Part shown: in pieces, positions 1-8,909 of the stretch
Position numbering within the stretch: the stretch's first letter is position 1
Layout of the letters: each line of letters starts with the position of its first letter
Source: Peptococcaceae bacterium UBA5356
Lineage (GTDB): Bacteria > Bacillota > Peptococcia > DRI-13 > DTU073
Direction of reading: 5' to 3'
DNA length: 56,927 nucleotides
Assembly (NCBI GenBank): GCA_002407935.1
Contig: DHPU01000066.1
Location: forward strand, 1-56,927
Made by a program: the position numbers and the translations under genes
Notes under the pieces: model-generated
What the model was told of the DNA's origin: nothing
What the model saw: the letters and a program-made list of their open reading frames with translations, nothing else
Databases searched by the model: none

Positions 1-41
1 TAATCAGGGTGTCCAGGGTTCGAATCCCTGATGGCCCACCA
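1..41 (+). tRNA. tRNA 3' part, cut by window edge (possibly Lys)
   Basis: The stretch starts at the last anticodon base and continues through the anticodon stem, variable loop, a T-arm with the TTCGAAT loop, acceptor strand, discriminator A and an encoded CCA. The 5' half lies outside the window. The visible end TAATCAG fits tRNA-Lys best, but other anticodons ending in T cannot be excluded. It heads a small tRNA cluster. Confidence 0.8.
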
Positions 42-59
42 TTAAATGCCTAGTTGCCT

Positions 60-142
<83 letters not shown>

Positions 143-186
143 TTAATAAAAAGGATGAATATAAATGCTTTACGAAGATAGTATAA

Positions 187-261
187 GCGGAAGTGGCTCA
201 GTGGTAGAGCATCGCCTTGCCAAGGCGAGGGTCGCGGGTTCGAATCCCGTCTTCCGCTCCA
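187..261 (+). tRNA. tRNA-Gly(GCC)
   Basis: The acceptor stem pairs GCGGAAG with CTTCCGC, followed by discriminator T and an encoded CCA. The anticodon loop TTGCCAA is closed by the stem TCGCC/GGCGA, giving anticodon GCC at 219-221. It is the last tRNA of the cluster and is followed at once by a terminator. Confidence 0.95.
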
Positions 262-263
262 GT

Positions 264-296
264 TAGTTTAGATGGCTAGTTAAACTAGTCTTTTTT
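264..296 (+). terminator. Terminator of the tRNA cluster
   Basis: A 7-bp stem (TAGTTTA with TAAACTA) with a short loop is followed by GTC and six T residues. It lies 3 nt after tRNA-Gly, as expected for the end of a tRNA transcript. Confidence 0.75.
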
Positions 297-321
297 ACAT
301 ATATATCTTCTATATCTTTTA

Positions 322-350
322 GTTTCCTTTATTTTAAATCTGGTTATAAT
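322..350 (+). promoter_or_regulatory. Candidate promoter of tig
   Basis: A consensus -10 box TATAAT lies at 345-350, about 55 nt before the tig start and after the tRNA terminator. No good -35 box is seen at the usual distance, so only the -10 element is convincing. Confidence 0.4.
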
Positions 351-405
351 GAGGGTAGCACGTTTTTTGAGATGTTTAATATGGTATTAGGAGGAGAAAT
401 TTCTT

Positions 406-1701
406 ATGAAGGTTACCACGGAAAAATTAGCTAAAAATAAGGTTCAGTTGACAATCGAAATTGCGGAAGAAAAATTTGAAGAGTCTTTGCAAAGGGCTTA
501 CAGAATTGTCATTAAAAAAATTAATATTCCCGGTTTTAGGAAAGGTAAAGCCCCCCGTAAGATTCTGGAACAAATGTATGGCAGAGAAATCTTGTTAGAA
601 GAAGCTTTACAGGATGCAGTTCCCAAGGCATATCAGGAAGCAGTAGAGGAAGCTAAAGCTGAATATACTGTGGTAAGTAATCCGGAATATGAAATGGTGC
701 AGACAGATAAAGGGCAACCGTTTATTTTCAAAGCATCGTTTGAGATTAAACCTGAAGTGCAATTGGGTCAGTATAAAGAATTAGAAATTGACAAATTACC
801 CACTGAAATCAAGGAAGAAGATATTGATGCGGAAATTAACAAAATGCAGCAAAGATATGCTAAGCTTACTGTGGTAGAAGAGGTAGAAGCCATAGAGGGC
901 GATACTGTTACGATCGATTTTGTAGGGAAAATAGATGATGAAGCTTTTGAAGGGGGAACAGGGGAGGACTATCCGCTGGAATTAGGTTCACATACTTTTA
1001 TACCTGGCTTTGAAGAACAGTTAGTTGGGGTAAAAAGTGGGGAAATAAAAGAGGTGTCTGTTACTTTTCCTGCCGAATATCAAGCGGAAAACTTAGCGGG
1101 TCAAGAGGCCATCTTCACGGTTACTGTTAGGGAAATTAAACGTAAAGAACTGGCTCCTCTTGATGATGAGTTTGCTAAAGATGTCTCTGAATTTGCTACT
1201 TTGCAGGAATTAAGAGAGGATATAGCGAATAAATTAAAAGAGGCTGCGGAGAAAAAAGCGGAGTATGAATTGAGAACAGCGGCAGTGCAAAAGGCAGCCG
1301 AAAATGCGGAGGTAGAAATACCCGCAGTTATGATTGAAAATCGTGTTAATCAAATGATTAATGATTTTGCTTATCGTTTGGCACAACAGGGAATTAGTTT
1401 TGAGAAATATTTAGCGAGTACGAACACCCAAATTGAGGATCTCGAAAAATATTATCAAAAAGATGCGGAAACGTTAGTGAAAGCGGATCTTGTTTTGGAG
1501 GAAATCGCCAAAGCAGAAGGAATAAAGGCTACCGAGGAAGATGTTGCTAAGGAAATTAAGAAGGTAGCGGAACATTATAAACAAGAACCGGAGAAGCTAC
1601 GTGAAGTTTTGGAAAAAGAGGGACGGATTTCATCCCTGGAATTTGGTATAATGTTAGATAAAGCGGTAGACTTTATTATTGAACAGGCAAAAGTAAAGTA
1701 A
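406..1701 (+). CDS. tig: Trigger factor (ribosome-associated chaperone, prolyl isomerase)
   Basis: Trigger factor binds ribosomal protein L23 at the exit tunnel and shields nascent chains. At 431 residues it has the usual length. The ribosome-docking signature GFRKGKAPRK is at residues 43-52. An FKBP-type prolyl isomerase domain follows at about 160-245 (GDTVTIDFVGK, IPGFEEQLVG), and a helical, Lys/Glu-rich C-terminal chaperone region completes the protein. An AGGAGG site precedes ATG with normal spacing. It is the first gene of a protein quality-control group (tig, clpP, clpX, lonB, lonA, engB) whose order resembles the one known in Bacillus. The next gene, clpP, starts 35 nt downstream and is probably co-transcribed. 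Confidence 0.97.
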   Translation: MKVTTEKLAKNKVQLTIEIAEEKFEESLQRAYRIVIKKINIPGFRKGKAPRKILEQMYGREILLEEALQDAVPKAYQEAVEEAKAEYTVVSNPEYEMVQTDKGQPFIFKASFEIKPEVQLGQYKELEIDKLPTEIKEEDIDAEINKMQQRYAKLTVVEEVEAIEGDTVTIDFVGKIDDEAFEGGTGEDYPLELGSHTFIPGFEEQLVGVKSGEIKEVSVTFPAEYQAENLAGQEAIFTVTVREIKRKELAPLDDEFAKDVSEFATLQELREDIANKLKEAAEKKAEYELRTAAVQKAAENAEVEIPAVMIENRVNQMINDFAYRLAQQGISFEKYLASTNTQIEDLEKYYQKDAETLVKADLVLEEIAKAEGIKATEEDVAKEIKKVAEHYKQEPEKLREVLEKEGRISSLEFGIMLDKAVDFIIEQAKVK

Positions 1702-1736
1702 GTGTTATTTCCTGTAAAAAAGGAGGTAAATAAAGT

Positions 1737-2336
1737 ATGAGTACTCTTGTTCCTATGGTTGTAGAGCAAACTAATCGTGGTGAAAGAGCTTATGATATTT
1801 ATTCGCGGTTACTGAAGGATCGAATCATTTTTTTAGGTACAGTCGTTGATGATTATGTGGCCAATTTGGTTATCGCGCAGATGCTCTTTTTGTATGCTGA
1901 AGACCCTGATAAAGATATTTCATTGTATATTAATAGTCCTGGTGGTTCCATTACAGCAGGAATGGCTATTTATGATACAATGCAATATATTAGAGCTGAT
2001 GTCTCGACTATTTGCGTGGGGTTGGCAGCTTCAATGGGTGCGTTCCTTTTGGCAGCAGGTACGAAGGGGAAACGCTTTGCCTTGCCTAATGCCGAAATTA
2101 TGATTCATCAACCTTCGGGAGGAGCGACAGGGCAAGCTACTGATATTGAAATACACGCGAAAAGGATTATCCATATCAAGGAGAAGCTGAACAAAATTTT
2201 AGCAAATAATACCGGGCAATCTCTTGAGCGTATTCGGGAGGACACCGAACGGGATCGTTTTATGGACAGTGAGGAAGCAAAGGAATATGGGCTTATTGAT
2301 GATCTGCTGTTAAGGATACCTCAGAACCCTAAATAA
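1737..2336 (+). CDS. clpP: ATP-dependent Clp protease proteolytic subunit
   Basis: ClpP is the tetradecameric serine peptidase that degrades proteins delivered by ClpX or ClpC. The 199-residue protein shows the full triad: Ser99 in GLAASMGAF, His124 in MIHQPSGG and Asp173 in TERDRF. A strong AAAGGAGG site precedes the ATG. It lies between tig and clpX, so the protease core and one unfoldase are made together. MecA, an adaptor of the other unfoldase ClpC, is also encoded in this window at 39984. Nothing unusual is seen. Confidence 0.98.
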   Translation: MSTLVPMVVEQTNRGERAYDIYSRLLKDRIIFLGTVVDDYVANLVIAQMLFLYAEDPDKDISLYINSPGGSITAGMAIYDTMQYIRADVSTICVGLAASMGAFLLAAGTKGKRFALPNAEIMIHQPSGGATGQATDIEIHAKRIIHIKEKLNKILANNTGQSLERIREDTERDRFMDSEEAKEYGLIDDLLLRIPQNPK

Positions 2337-2356
2337 ACTAGGTTAGAGGTGAAATT

Positions 2357-3619
2357 ATGTATAAATTTGGAGACGAAAAAGGACAACTTAAATGTTCGTT
2401 TTGTGGTAAAATACAGGATCAGGTTAAGAAATTGGTAGCTGGTCCGGGTGTTTATATTTGTGATGAATGTATTGAGTTATGTAATGAAATAATTGAAGAA
2501 GAACTCATGGAAGAAAATGAGTTGGAGCTGGGGGATCTTCCTAAACCTAAGGAAATTAAAGCTTTTCTTGATCAGTATGTGATAGGGCAGGAGGATGCCA
2601 AAAAGACTTTAGCGGTAGCTGTTTACAATCATTATAAAAGGGTTAATTTAGGTTCTCGCATTGATGATGTTGAGCTGCAGAAGAGTAATATCGTGATGCT
2701 GGGTCCTACCGGAAGTGGGAAAACTCTTTTAGCTCAGACTCTAGCTCGCATCTTGAATGTTCCTTTTGCGATAGCCGATGCCACTTCTCTTACTGAGGCC
2801 GGATATGTAGGTGAAGATGTTGAGAATATTTTACTCAAACTTATTCAGGCTGCAGACTATGATGTTGAAAAAGCAGAAAGAGGCATTATTTACATTGATG
2901 AAATTGATAAAATTGCCCGTAAATCAGAAAACCCCTCCATTACACGGGATGTTTCCGGTGAAGGGGTGCAGCAAGCACTTTTAAAGATTTTAGAGGGTAC
3001 CGTAGCTAGTGTGCCACCTCAGGGGGGGCGCAAGCATCCTCATCAGGAATTTATTCAGTTGGATACTTCCAATGTACTTTTTATCTGTGGTGGCGCTTTC
3101 CAGGGTATCGAGAGTATTATTCAAAACCGCATCGGGGAAAAGGTAATGGGTTTTGGTGCGGAGGTAACAGGCAAACGGGATCTTAAGGTAGGAGAGTATC
3201 TCAAACAAATTATGCCCGGGGATCTGCTGAAATATGGTTTGATTCCGGAATTTGTAGGACGTCTGCCGATTACAGTTACCTTGGATGCTTTGGATGAAGA
3301 GGCTTTGGTGACGATTCTTAATGAGCCGAAAAATGCCTTGGTAAAACAATACCAGAAGTTATTTGAACTAGATAATGTTACCTTAGAGTTTAAACCGGAA
3401 GCACTTACGGCCATTGCGCAAGAGGCGATTAAGCGCAATACGGGAGCACGTGGGTTAAGGTCTATCGTCGAAGATTTAATGAAGAATGTGATGTATGAAA
3501 TTCCTTCGCGGCTAGATATTCATAAGTGTATTGTGACGAAGGAAGCGGTCATCAACAAGGAAGAGCTTTTATTGGTAACAACGAGTGAACGTAAGAAGAA
3601 AAAAGAAGAAAGTGCCTAA
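2357..3619 (+). CDS. clpX: ATP-dependent Clp protease ATP-binding subunit ClpX
   Basis: ClpX is a hexameric AAA+ unfoldase that feeds substrates to ClpP. The N-terminal C4 zinc finger uses Cys13, Cys16, Cys35 and Cys38. Walker A is GPTGSGKT (116-123), the pore loop is GYVGEDVE (about 149-156), and Walker B is IIYIDEID (about 177-184). The MGFGAEV segment corresponds to the loop that docks on ClpP. The length of 420 residues is normal. It starts 20 nt after clpP and is followed by a strong bidirectional terminator, so it ends this operon. Confidence 0.98.
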   Translation: MYKFGDEKGQLKCSFCGKIQDQVKKLVAGPGVYICDECIELCNEIIEEELMEENELELGDLPKPKEIKAFLDQYVIGQEDAKKTLAVAVYNHYKRVNLGSRIDDVELQKSNIVMLGPTGSGKTLLAQTLARILNVPFAIADATSLTEAGYVGEDVENILLKLIQAADYDVEKAERGIIYIDEIDKIARKSENPSITRDVSGEGVQQALLKILEGTVASVPPQGGRKHPHQEFIQLDTSNVLFICGGAFQGIESIIQNRIGEKVMGFGAEVTGKRDLKVGEYLKQIMPGDLLKYGLIPEFVGRLPITVTLDALDEEALVTILNEPKNALVKQYQKLFELDNVTLEFKPEALTAIAQEAIKRNTGARGLRSIVEDLMKNVMYEIPSRLDIHKCIVTKEAVINKEELLLVTTSERKKKKEESA

Positions 3620-3676
3620 TGAACAACAGGGCATGACAAGGCATAAAATATGCATAAGTGGATGGAAAGAATAATT

Positions 3677-3704
3677 AATAGCCAGGCAAATTTGCCTGGC
3701 TATT
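3677..3704. terminator. Bidirectional terminator between clpX and the spore protein gene
   Basis: A perfect 28-nt palindrome with 14-nt arms (AATAGCCAGGCAAA and its complement). It sits between the convergent ends of clpX and the minus-strand SspF-like gene and can stop transcripts from both sides. A short T-run follows on the plus strand. Confidence 0.8.
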
Positions 3705-3728
3705 AAGCTTTTTTAAGCTTGGAGGAGA

Positions 3729-3905
3729 TTAGCTTGTACCAAGACTTCTTTCCGCGATTTCAATGGCTTTTCGCACCATAGAGCCACAATTACGGGAAGA
3801 GACGTTACCAAAGTCACCATCCGTCTGAAGGCGATCAAAAAAGCCCAGCTCTTTTGCACATTCCATCTTCAGGGCATCGGACATGATACTGCGTCGTCTG
3901 GCCAT
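3729..3905 (-). CDS. Small acid-soluble spore protein, alpha/beta (SspF-like) type
   Basis: A 58-residue gene starting MARRRSIMSDALK and ending IEIAERSLGTS, with the core FGNVSSRNCGSMVRKAI. This matches the SspF-like alpha/beta-type SASP pattern (RRR-IMSD, ELGF.D, GNMV-RAIEIAE) known from spore formers. These proteins coat spore DNA and protect it from UV and heat damage. The start has a GGGGG-rich ribosome site 9 nt upstream on the minus strand. It is read against the flanking protease genes and sits between clpX and lonB, itself a sporulation-linked gene in Bacillus. Expression in the forespore is expected from the family, but no forespore promoter was identified. Confidence 0.88.
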   Translation of the reverse strand: MARRRSIMSDALKMECAKELGFFDRLQTDGDFGNVSSRNCGSMVRKAIEIAERSLGTS

Positions 3906-4041
3906 CTTAAAACCCCCTCTATGATTTTAATGGAGCCAGGTATAGTTTCTCCAAATTAAGCATCTTTCTTGCAAGGATAAAAAGGATGTTAATGGGTCAA
4001 GATATGCTTAAGAAGAGAAGTCGGGAAGGGGAAAATAGAAG

Positions 4042-5769
4042 ATGGAGTCCTCTGGATTTGGCGGCCTTTTTAATATTATTCAAATATTTTTTATTGCTGT
4101 GGTAGGAATTTATTTTTTAAATTTGTTGAGAGGACAGCAGGGAAGTAAGGTAGTGGTGGGACGTGAGTCGAGAAGAGAAATTGAAAAGCTGGAAAAAATG
4201 CGGCAGATTAAGCTTAGCGAACCGCTTTCGGAAAGGACGAGACCGCATAACTTTACAGAGATTATCGGACAAGAGGAAGGATGTAAGGCGCTTAGAGCAG
4301 CACTTTGTGGACCTAATCCGCAGCATATTATTGTTTACGGTCCTCCTGGGGTAGGAAAAACCGCTGCTGCTAGGCTAGTACTGGAAGAGGCTAAAAAGAA
4401 CAAGCTTTCTCCTTTTAAGAAGGATGCCAAGTTTATCGAGGTTGACGGTGCTACTTCGCGTTTTGATGAAAGGGGTATTGCGGATCCCTTGATCGGTTCT
4501 GTGCATGACCCTATTTATCAAGGCGCTGGTGCGATGGGGATGGCTGGCATACCTCAACCTAAACCGGGAGCTGTTACGAAAGCCCATGGAGGGGTTCTTT
4601 TTATTGATGAAATTGGGGAGCTTCATCCCATTCAAATTAATAAACTGCTGAAAATCCTCGAAGACCGCAAGGTGATGCTGGAAAGTGTTTATTATTCCAC
4701 CGAAGATACGAATATCCCCAGTTATATTCATGATATTTTCCAAAATGGACTTCCGGCTGATTTCCGTTTAATTGGCGCTACAACCCGTTTGCCTCAGGAG
4801 ATCCCTGCGGCGATTCGTTCTCGTTGCGTCGAGGTTTATTTTCGTGGTCTGACGCCGGAAGAAATAAAGGTTATTGGCAAAAATGCGGCACTAAAGTTGA
4901 GCTTGCCGATTCAGGAGAACGCTTTGCGGGTTTTACAAAAATATGCTACTAACGGGCGTGAAGCGGTCAATATCATTCAGATAGCGGCGGGAATTGTCTC
5001 GAATAATAACCGGCGAGAAATAACGTCTGCGGATATTGAATGGGTTGTCCAAAGTGGTCATTACACTCCCCGTCCTGAAAAAAAGATTGCGGCAGAACCG
5101 CAGATCGGGGTGGTTAATGGTCTGGCAGTATATGGAGCCAACATGGGGATGCTCTTAGAAATTGAGGTCTCCGTTTTACCTGCGGCGAAAGAGCGTGGGC
5201 AGGTAATCATTACGGGGATTGTAGAAGAAGAGGAAATGCAGGGGATGGGTGGTCATACGATGAGACGCAAGAGTATGGCTAAAGGTTCGGTGGAAAACGT
5301 ACTTACAGTTTTACGGAGTAATTTAAAGTTGGATTGCCAAAAATTTGATATCCACGTGAATTTTCCGGGGGGAATACCTACTGACGGGCCTTCAGCAGGA
5401 GTAGCCATTGCTACCGCTATTTATTCGGCGATACGGAAAATACCGATAGATAATAAAGTAGCCATGACTGGGGAACTATCGGTGAGGGGCTATGTTAAAC
5501 CGATTGGAGGCGTTGTAGCCAAAGTAAATGCAGCAAGGCAGGCTGGGGCTGAGCGGGTCTTAATACCGAAGGAAAATTGGCAATCTATTTTCGCGGAAAT
5601 TAAAGATATCGAAATTATTCCGGTGGAAAAATTAGAAGAGGTTTTGCAGAGGACGTTGCTTTTTCTTGCCAGAGCTAGGGCAGGAGAAAAAACACAGTGC
5701 CAGATTCCAGGTGAAGATAGTAGGCTGGTAAATCTCAATTTTTGGAATAAGGACTTACCCTTTAGCTGA
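4042..5769 (+). CDS. lonB: ATP-dependent protease LonB (membrane-anchored, sporulation-type)
   Basis: LonB is a Lon-type AAA+ serine protease found in spore formers, where it acts mainly in the forespore. A single N-terminal membrane segment (about residues 8-29) replaces the LonA substrate-binding domain. Walker A is GPPGVGKT (100-107) and Walker B is VLFIDEIGEL. The C-terminal S16 protease domain has the Ser/Lys dyad: Ser near 451 in DGPSAG and Lys near 494 in AKVNAARQAG. The length of 575 residues is near that of Bacillus LonB. It lies directly upstream of lonA, which is the usual pairing. Confidence 0.96.
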   Translation: MESSGFGGLFNIIQIFFIAVVGIYFLNLLRGQQGSKVVVGRESRREIEKLEKMRQIKLSEPLSERTRPHNFTEIIGQEEGCKALRAALCGPNPQHIIVYGPPGVGKTAAARLVLEEAKKNKLSPFKKDAKFIEVDGATSRFDERGIADPLIGSVHDPIYQGAGAMGMAGIPQPKPGAVTKAHGGVLFIDEIGELHPIQINKLLKILEDRKVMLESVYYSTEDTNIPSYIHDIFQNGLPADFRLIGATTRLPQEIPAAIRSRCVEVYFRGLTPEEIKVIGKNAALKLSLPIQENALRVLQKYATNGREAVNIIQIAAGIVSNNNRREITSADIEWVVQSGHYTPRPEKKIAAEPQIGVVNGLAVYGANMGMLLEIEVSVLPAAKERGQVIITGIVEEEEMQGMGGHTMRRKSMAKGSVENVLTVLRSNLKLDCQKFDIHVNFPGGIPTDGPSAGVAIATAIYSAIRKIPIDNKVAMTGELSVRGYVKPIGGVVAKVNAARQAGAERVLIPKENWQSIFAEIKDIEIIPVEKLEEVLQRTLLFLARARAGEKTQCQIPGEDSRLVNLNFWNKDLPFS

Positions 5770-5784
5770 TTTTATGATAAAATC
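5768..5784. promoter_or_regulatory. Palindrome in the lonA leader
   Basis: GATTTTATGATAAAATC is an inverted repeat with perfect 8-nt arms around one central base, placed between lonB and lonA. It includes a possible -10 box TATGAT (5774-5779), but no good -35 partner is seen. It could be an operator controlling lonA separately from lonB, or a weak terminator. Confidence 0.4.
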
Positions 5785-5839
5785 TTCCTTGGATTGGTAA
5801 ACAAAAAAATTTTTAGATAATCAAGGGAGGTTAGTATTA

Positions 5840-8170
5840 ATGGGAGAAAGTCCAGTGCAAAAGGCACGCGTTTTACCACTTCTTCCTTTACGCGGGATAA
5901 TGGTTTTTCCATATATGGTTATTCATTTAGATGTGGGAAGGGAAAAGTCGATCAAAGCCTTAGAAGAAGCTATGATTCAAGATAGAGAAATTTTCTTAGC
6001 TACCCAGCAAGATGCGCAAACGGATGATCCGATTAGTAAGGAAATTTATACAGTGGGAACTATTGCGGAGATTAAACAGCTGCTTAAGCTGCCTGGCGGA
6101 ACGAGCAGGGTTTTAGTGGAAGGTTTGCGCCGTGGGAAAATTTTGGAATATGTGGAAGAGGAACCGTTTTATAAGGTAAAGGTTAGGGAATTTGAAGATC
6201 AAGAGGAAAAAACACCGGAAATAGAAGCACTGATGCGTAATCTTGTTTTTCAATTTGAACAGTATGTGAAGCTTAGTAAAAAGATTACTCCGGAAACAGT
6301 AATTGCGATTGTAACAATAGAGGATCCCTATCGTCTGGCGGATTTAATTGCGACACATCTTACTTTAAAAATACCGGAAAAACAAGCAGTTTTAGAAGCT
6401 ATTGAGATAAAACAGCGTTTGGAAAAACTTTGCGAGATTATTGCTAATGAAATAGAGATCTTGGAATTGGAACGGCGGATTAATCTGCGGGTTCGTAAGC
6501 AGATGGAAAAGACCCAAAAGGAATATTATTTAAGAGAACAAATGAAGGCGATTCAAAAAGAATTAGGGGAACGGGACGAGCGGGGAACGGAAATTGAGGA
6601 GTATCGTCAAAAGATTAAAGAAGCCCAGCTTCCTCCTGATGCCGCCGAAAAAGCACTCAAGGAGGTTGGGCGTCTAGAAAAGATGCCGCCGATGGTAGCA
6701 GAATCAGCGGTGATCAGAGGTTATTTAGATTGGCTGCTGGATATTCCTTGGAATAAACAGACGGAAGATAATATTGATATCAAGGCAGCTGAAAATATTC
6801 TGAATGAGGATCATTATGGTTTAAGTAAAGCCAAAGAACGTATTTTGGAGTATTTAGCAGTACGCAAATTAACAGAAAAGATTAAAGGACCCATCATCTG
6901 TTTTGTTGGTCCTCCAGGCGTAGGCAAAACGTCGTTGGCGAAGTCTGTAGCCAGAGCTTTGGGAAGAAAGTTTGTCCGGATGTCCTTAGGCGGGGTAAGG
7001 GATGAAGCGGAAATCCGCGGTCATCGCCGTACTTATGTAGGGGCCATGCCGGGTCGGATTGTGCAAGGATTAAAAAATGCCGGAACGAAAAATCCGGTCT
7101 TCCTCTTGGATGAAGTGGATAAAATGAGTATGGATTTCCGGGGTGATCCTTCTGCTGCTTTGCTTGAAGTATTAGACCCTGAACAGAATAGTACTTTTAG
7201 TGATCATTATATTGAAACCCCGGTAGACTTATCCCATGTTCTTTTTATTACGACCGCGAATGTGGCTTATAATATACCGCGGCCGCTTTTAGACAGGATG
7301 GAAATTATCTCTATTTCCAGTTATACAGAGGAGGAAAAGCTGCAAATTGCTAAAAAGTATTTATTACCGCGGCAGATTAAAGAAAATGGCTTGCAAAAGG
7401 CCCAAATCGGGCTGGCGGAGAATACTATTTTGCAGATTATCCGTCATTATACAAGGGAAACCGGAGTAAGGAGCCTGGAACGGGAATTAGCCGGCGTTTG
7501 TCGTAAGGCGGCGAAAATAATTGCCGAAGGATCGCAAAAAAAAGTAACAATTATGCCCCATAATCTCGAAAAACATTTGGGCATACCTCGTTATCATTAT
7601 GGTGTTTCCGAAAAGGAAAGTCTGGTAGGGGTGGTGACAGGTTTAGCTTGGACTGAAGTAGGAGGAGAAGTGTTAAGTATTGAGGTTGCTCTTTTGCCGG
7701 GTAAGGGCAAGCTAATTCTTACCGGTAAACTGGGAGATGTGATGAAGGAATCGGCCCAAACCGGATATACCTATATCAGGTCGCTGATCAATGACTTAGG
7801 AATTGAAGAAGATTTCCATGAAAAATATGATATACACATTCATATCCCTGAAGGGGCAATTCCCAAGGACGGGCCTTCAGCTGGGATCACCATGGCCACA
7901 GCACTGGCCTCGGCACTTAGTAATCGAAAGGTGAAAAGTAATGTAGCCATGACCGGAGAAATTACGTTAAGAGGACGGGTTCTTCCGGTAGGAGGAATAA
8001 AAGAAAAGGTGCTGGCTGCTCATCGGGCGGGAAGCAAAATTATTATTTTACCTTTAGAAAACAAAAAGGATTTAGAGGAGATTCCGGATAATATTAAGAA
8101 AAATTTAGAGTTTGTGCTAGTAGAGCAGATGGAGGAAGTATTAAAAACTGCATTGGAGAAGAAGCACTAA
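5840..8170 (+). CDS. lon: ATP-dependent protease LonA
   Basis: The cytosolic Lon protease removes damaged and regulatory proteins. The 776 residues show an N-terminal LAN substrate domain (LLPLRGIMVFPYM), a coiled-coil linker around 200-260, Walker A GPPGVGKT (about 357-364), Walker B VFLLDEVDK, and a C-terminal protease domain with Ser near 680 in DGPSAGI and Lys near 723. An AAGGGAGG site precedes the ATG. Its stop codon overlaps the engB start by one base (TAATG), so engB is translationally coupled to it. Confidence 0.98.
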   Translation: MGESPVQKARVLPLLPLRGIMVFPYMVIHLDVGREKSIKALEEAMIQDREIFLATQQDAQTDDPISKEIYTVGTIAEIKQLLKLPGGTSRVLVEGLRRGKILEYVEEEPFYKVKVREFEDQEEKTPEIEALMRNLVFQFEQYVKLSKKITPETVIAIVTIEDPYRLADLIATHLTLKIPEKQAVLEAIEIKQRLEKLCEIIANEIEILELERRINLRVRKQMEKTQKEYYLREQMKAIQKELGERDERGTEIEEYRQKIKEAQLPPDAAEKALKEVGRLEKMPPMVAESAVIRGYLDWLLDIPWNKQTEDNIDIKAAENILNEDHYGLSKAKERILEYLAVRKLTEKIKGPIICFVGPPGVGKTSLAKSVARALGRKFVRMSLGGVRDEAEIRGHRRTYVGAMPGRIVQGLKNAGTKNPVFLLDEVDKMSMDFRGDPSAALLEVLDPEQNSTFSDHYIETPVDLSHVLFITTANVAYNIPRPLLDRMEIISISSYTEEEKLQIAKKYLLPRQIKENGLQKAQIGLAENTILQIIRHYTRETGVRSLERELAGVCRKAAKIIAEGSQKKVTIMPHNLEKHLGIPRYHYGVSEKESLVGVVTGLAWTEVGGEVLSIEVALLPGKGKLILTGKLGDVMKESAQTGYTYIRSLINDLGIEEDFHEKYDIHIHIPEGAIPKDGPSAGITMATALASALSNRKVKSNVAMTGEITLRGRVLPVGGIKEKVLAAHRAGSKIIILPLENKKDLEEIPDNIKKNLEFVLVEQMEEVLKTALEKKH

Positions 8171-8760
8171 TGAAAATAATACAAGCGGAATATACGTTAA
8201 GTGCGGTTAATCCTCGTCAATATCCGCAGTTAGACCAGCCCGAGATTGCGTTGGTGGGGAGATCCAATGTGGGAAAATCCTCTTTTCTTAATAAATTTTT
8301 AAACCGCAGAAATTTAGCCCGTACCAGCAGTACTCCTGGTAAAACCCAAACCCTAAATTTTTATCAGATTAATGAAACCTGGTATTTCGTTGATTTACCG
8401 GGTTACGGTTTTGCCCGAGTTTCTCTAGGAACTCAATCGAGTTGGGGGCGCTTTATTGAGGAGTATTTACATAAGCGACAGCAATTAGTGGGAATTATCC
8501 AGGTCGTGGATATCCGGCATGCCCCTTCCAAGGATGATTTGCTGATGCAGGAGTGGCTTGCTCACCGGGGATTACCTTATTTAGTAGCAGTAACCAAGGC
8601 GGATAAAATATCGCGCGGTCAGTATTTTAAACAGCTTAATTTAGTAAAAGAGCAGCTAAGGATTCCGCCTGAAATTCCCGTGATTGCTTGTTCTGCCCAG
8701 AGCGGGGAGGGAATAGAGTCAGTAGCGGACTGGGTGGAAGGCTTATTGAAGGTTTATTAA
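8170..8760 (+). CDS. engB: Ribosome biogenesis GTPase EngB/YsxC
   Basis: A TrmE-Era-EngA-EngB family GTPase needed for large ribosomal subunit assembly. The 196 residues show G1 GRSNVGKSS (about 30-38), G3 DLPGYG, G4 TKADK and G5 SAQSGEG. The ATG overlaps the last base of the lonA stop codon. The lon-ysxC order is a conserved feature of Firmicutes. It ends this operon, and the next gene has its own promoter. Confidence 0.96.
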   Translation: MKIIQAEYTLSAVNPRQYPQLDQPEIALVGRSNVGKSSFLNKFLNRRNLARTSSTPGKTQTLNFYQINETWYFVDLPGYGFARVSLGTQSSWGRFIEEYLHKRQQLVGIIQVVDIRHAPSKDDLLMQEWLAHRGLPYLVAVTKADKISRGQYFKQLNLVKEQLRIPPEIPVIACSAQSGEGIESVADWVEGLLKVY

Positions 8761-8820
8761 GGGAGCTTAATTAAAGCAGAGGGGTTTTATAAAGGGTTTG
8801 GTGAAGCCCTTGTGAAATCC

Positions 8821-8875
8821 TTGTCGCAAAAGCGACAATCTACAACTTGACTATAAGTTGTAGGAGTAGTATGAT
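8821..8875 (+). promoter_or_regulatory. Promoter with overlapping dyad before the osmolyte transporter operon
   Basis: A hairpin (TTGTCGC, AAAA, GCGACAA; 8821-8838) is followed by a 20-bp dyad ACAACTT-N6-AAGTTGT (8842-8861). A near-consensus promoter is seen: -35 TTGACT at 8847-8852, a 17-bp spacer and -10 TATGAT at 8870-8875. The dyad covers the -35 box, which suggests a repressor or activator site. The segment 8855-8872 recurs with two mismatches at 52755-52772 upstream of the recombinase remnant. Confidence 0.7.
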
Positions 8876-8909
8876 GTACCTAATAAAAAAATAGACAGGT
8901 GGTTTTAAT

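Noticed and set aside
2990..3438. Long minus-strand frames inside clpX
   Set aside because: They are shadows of the conserved clpX coding frame and have no ribosome sites.
8761..8909. A c-di-AMP (ydaO-type) riboswitch before the osmolyte operon
   Set aside because: None of the conserved ydaO sequence blocks are present, and the promoter lies too close to the gene to leave room for such an aptamer.
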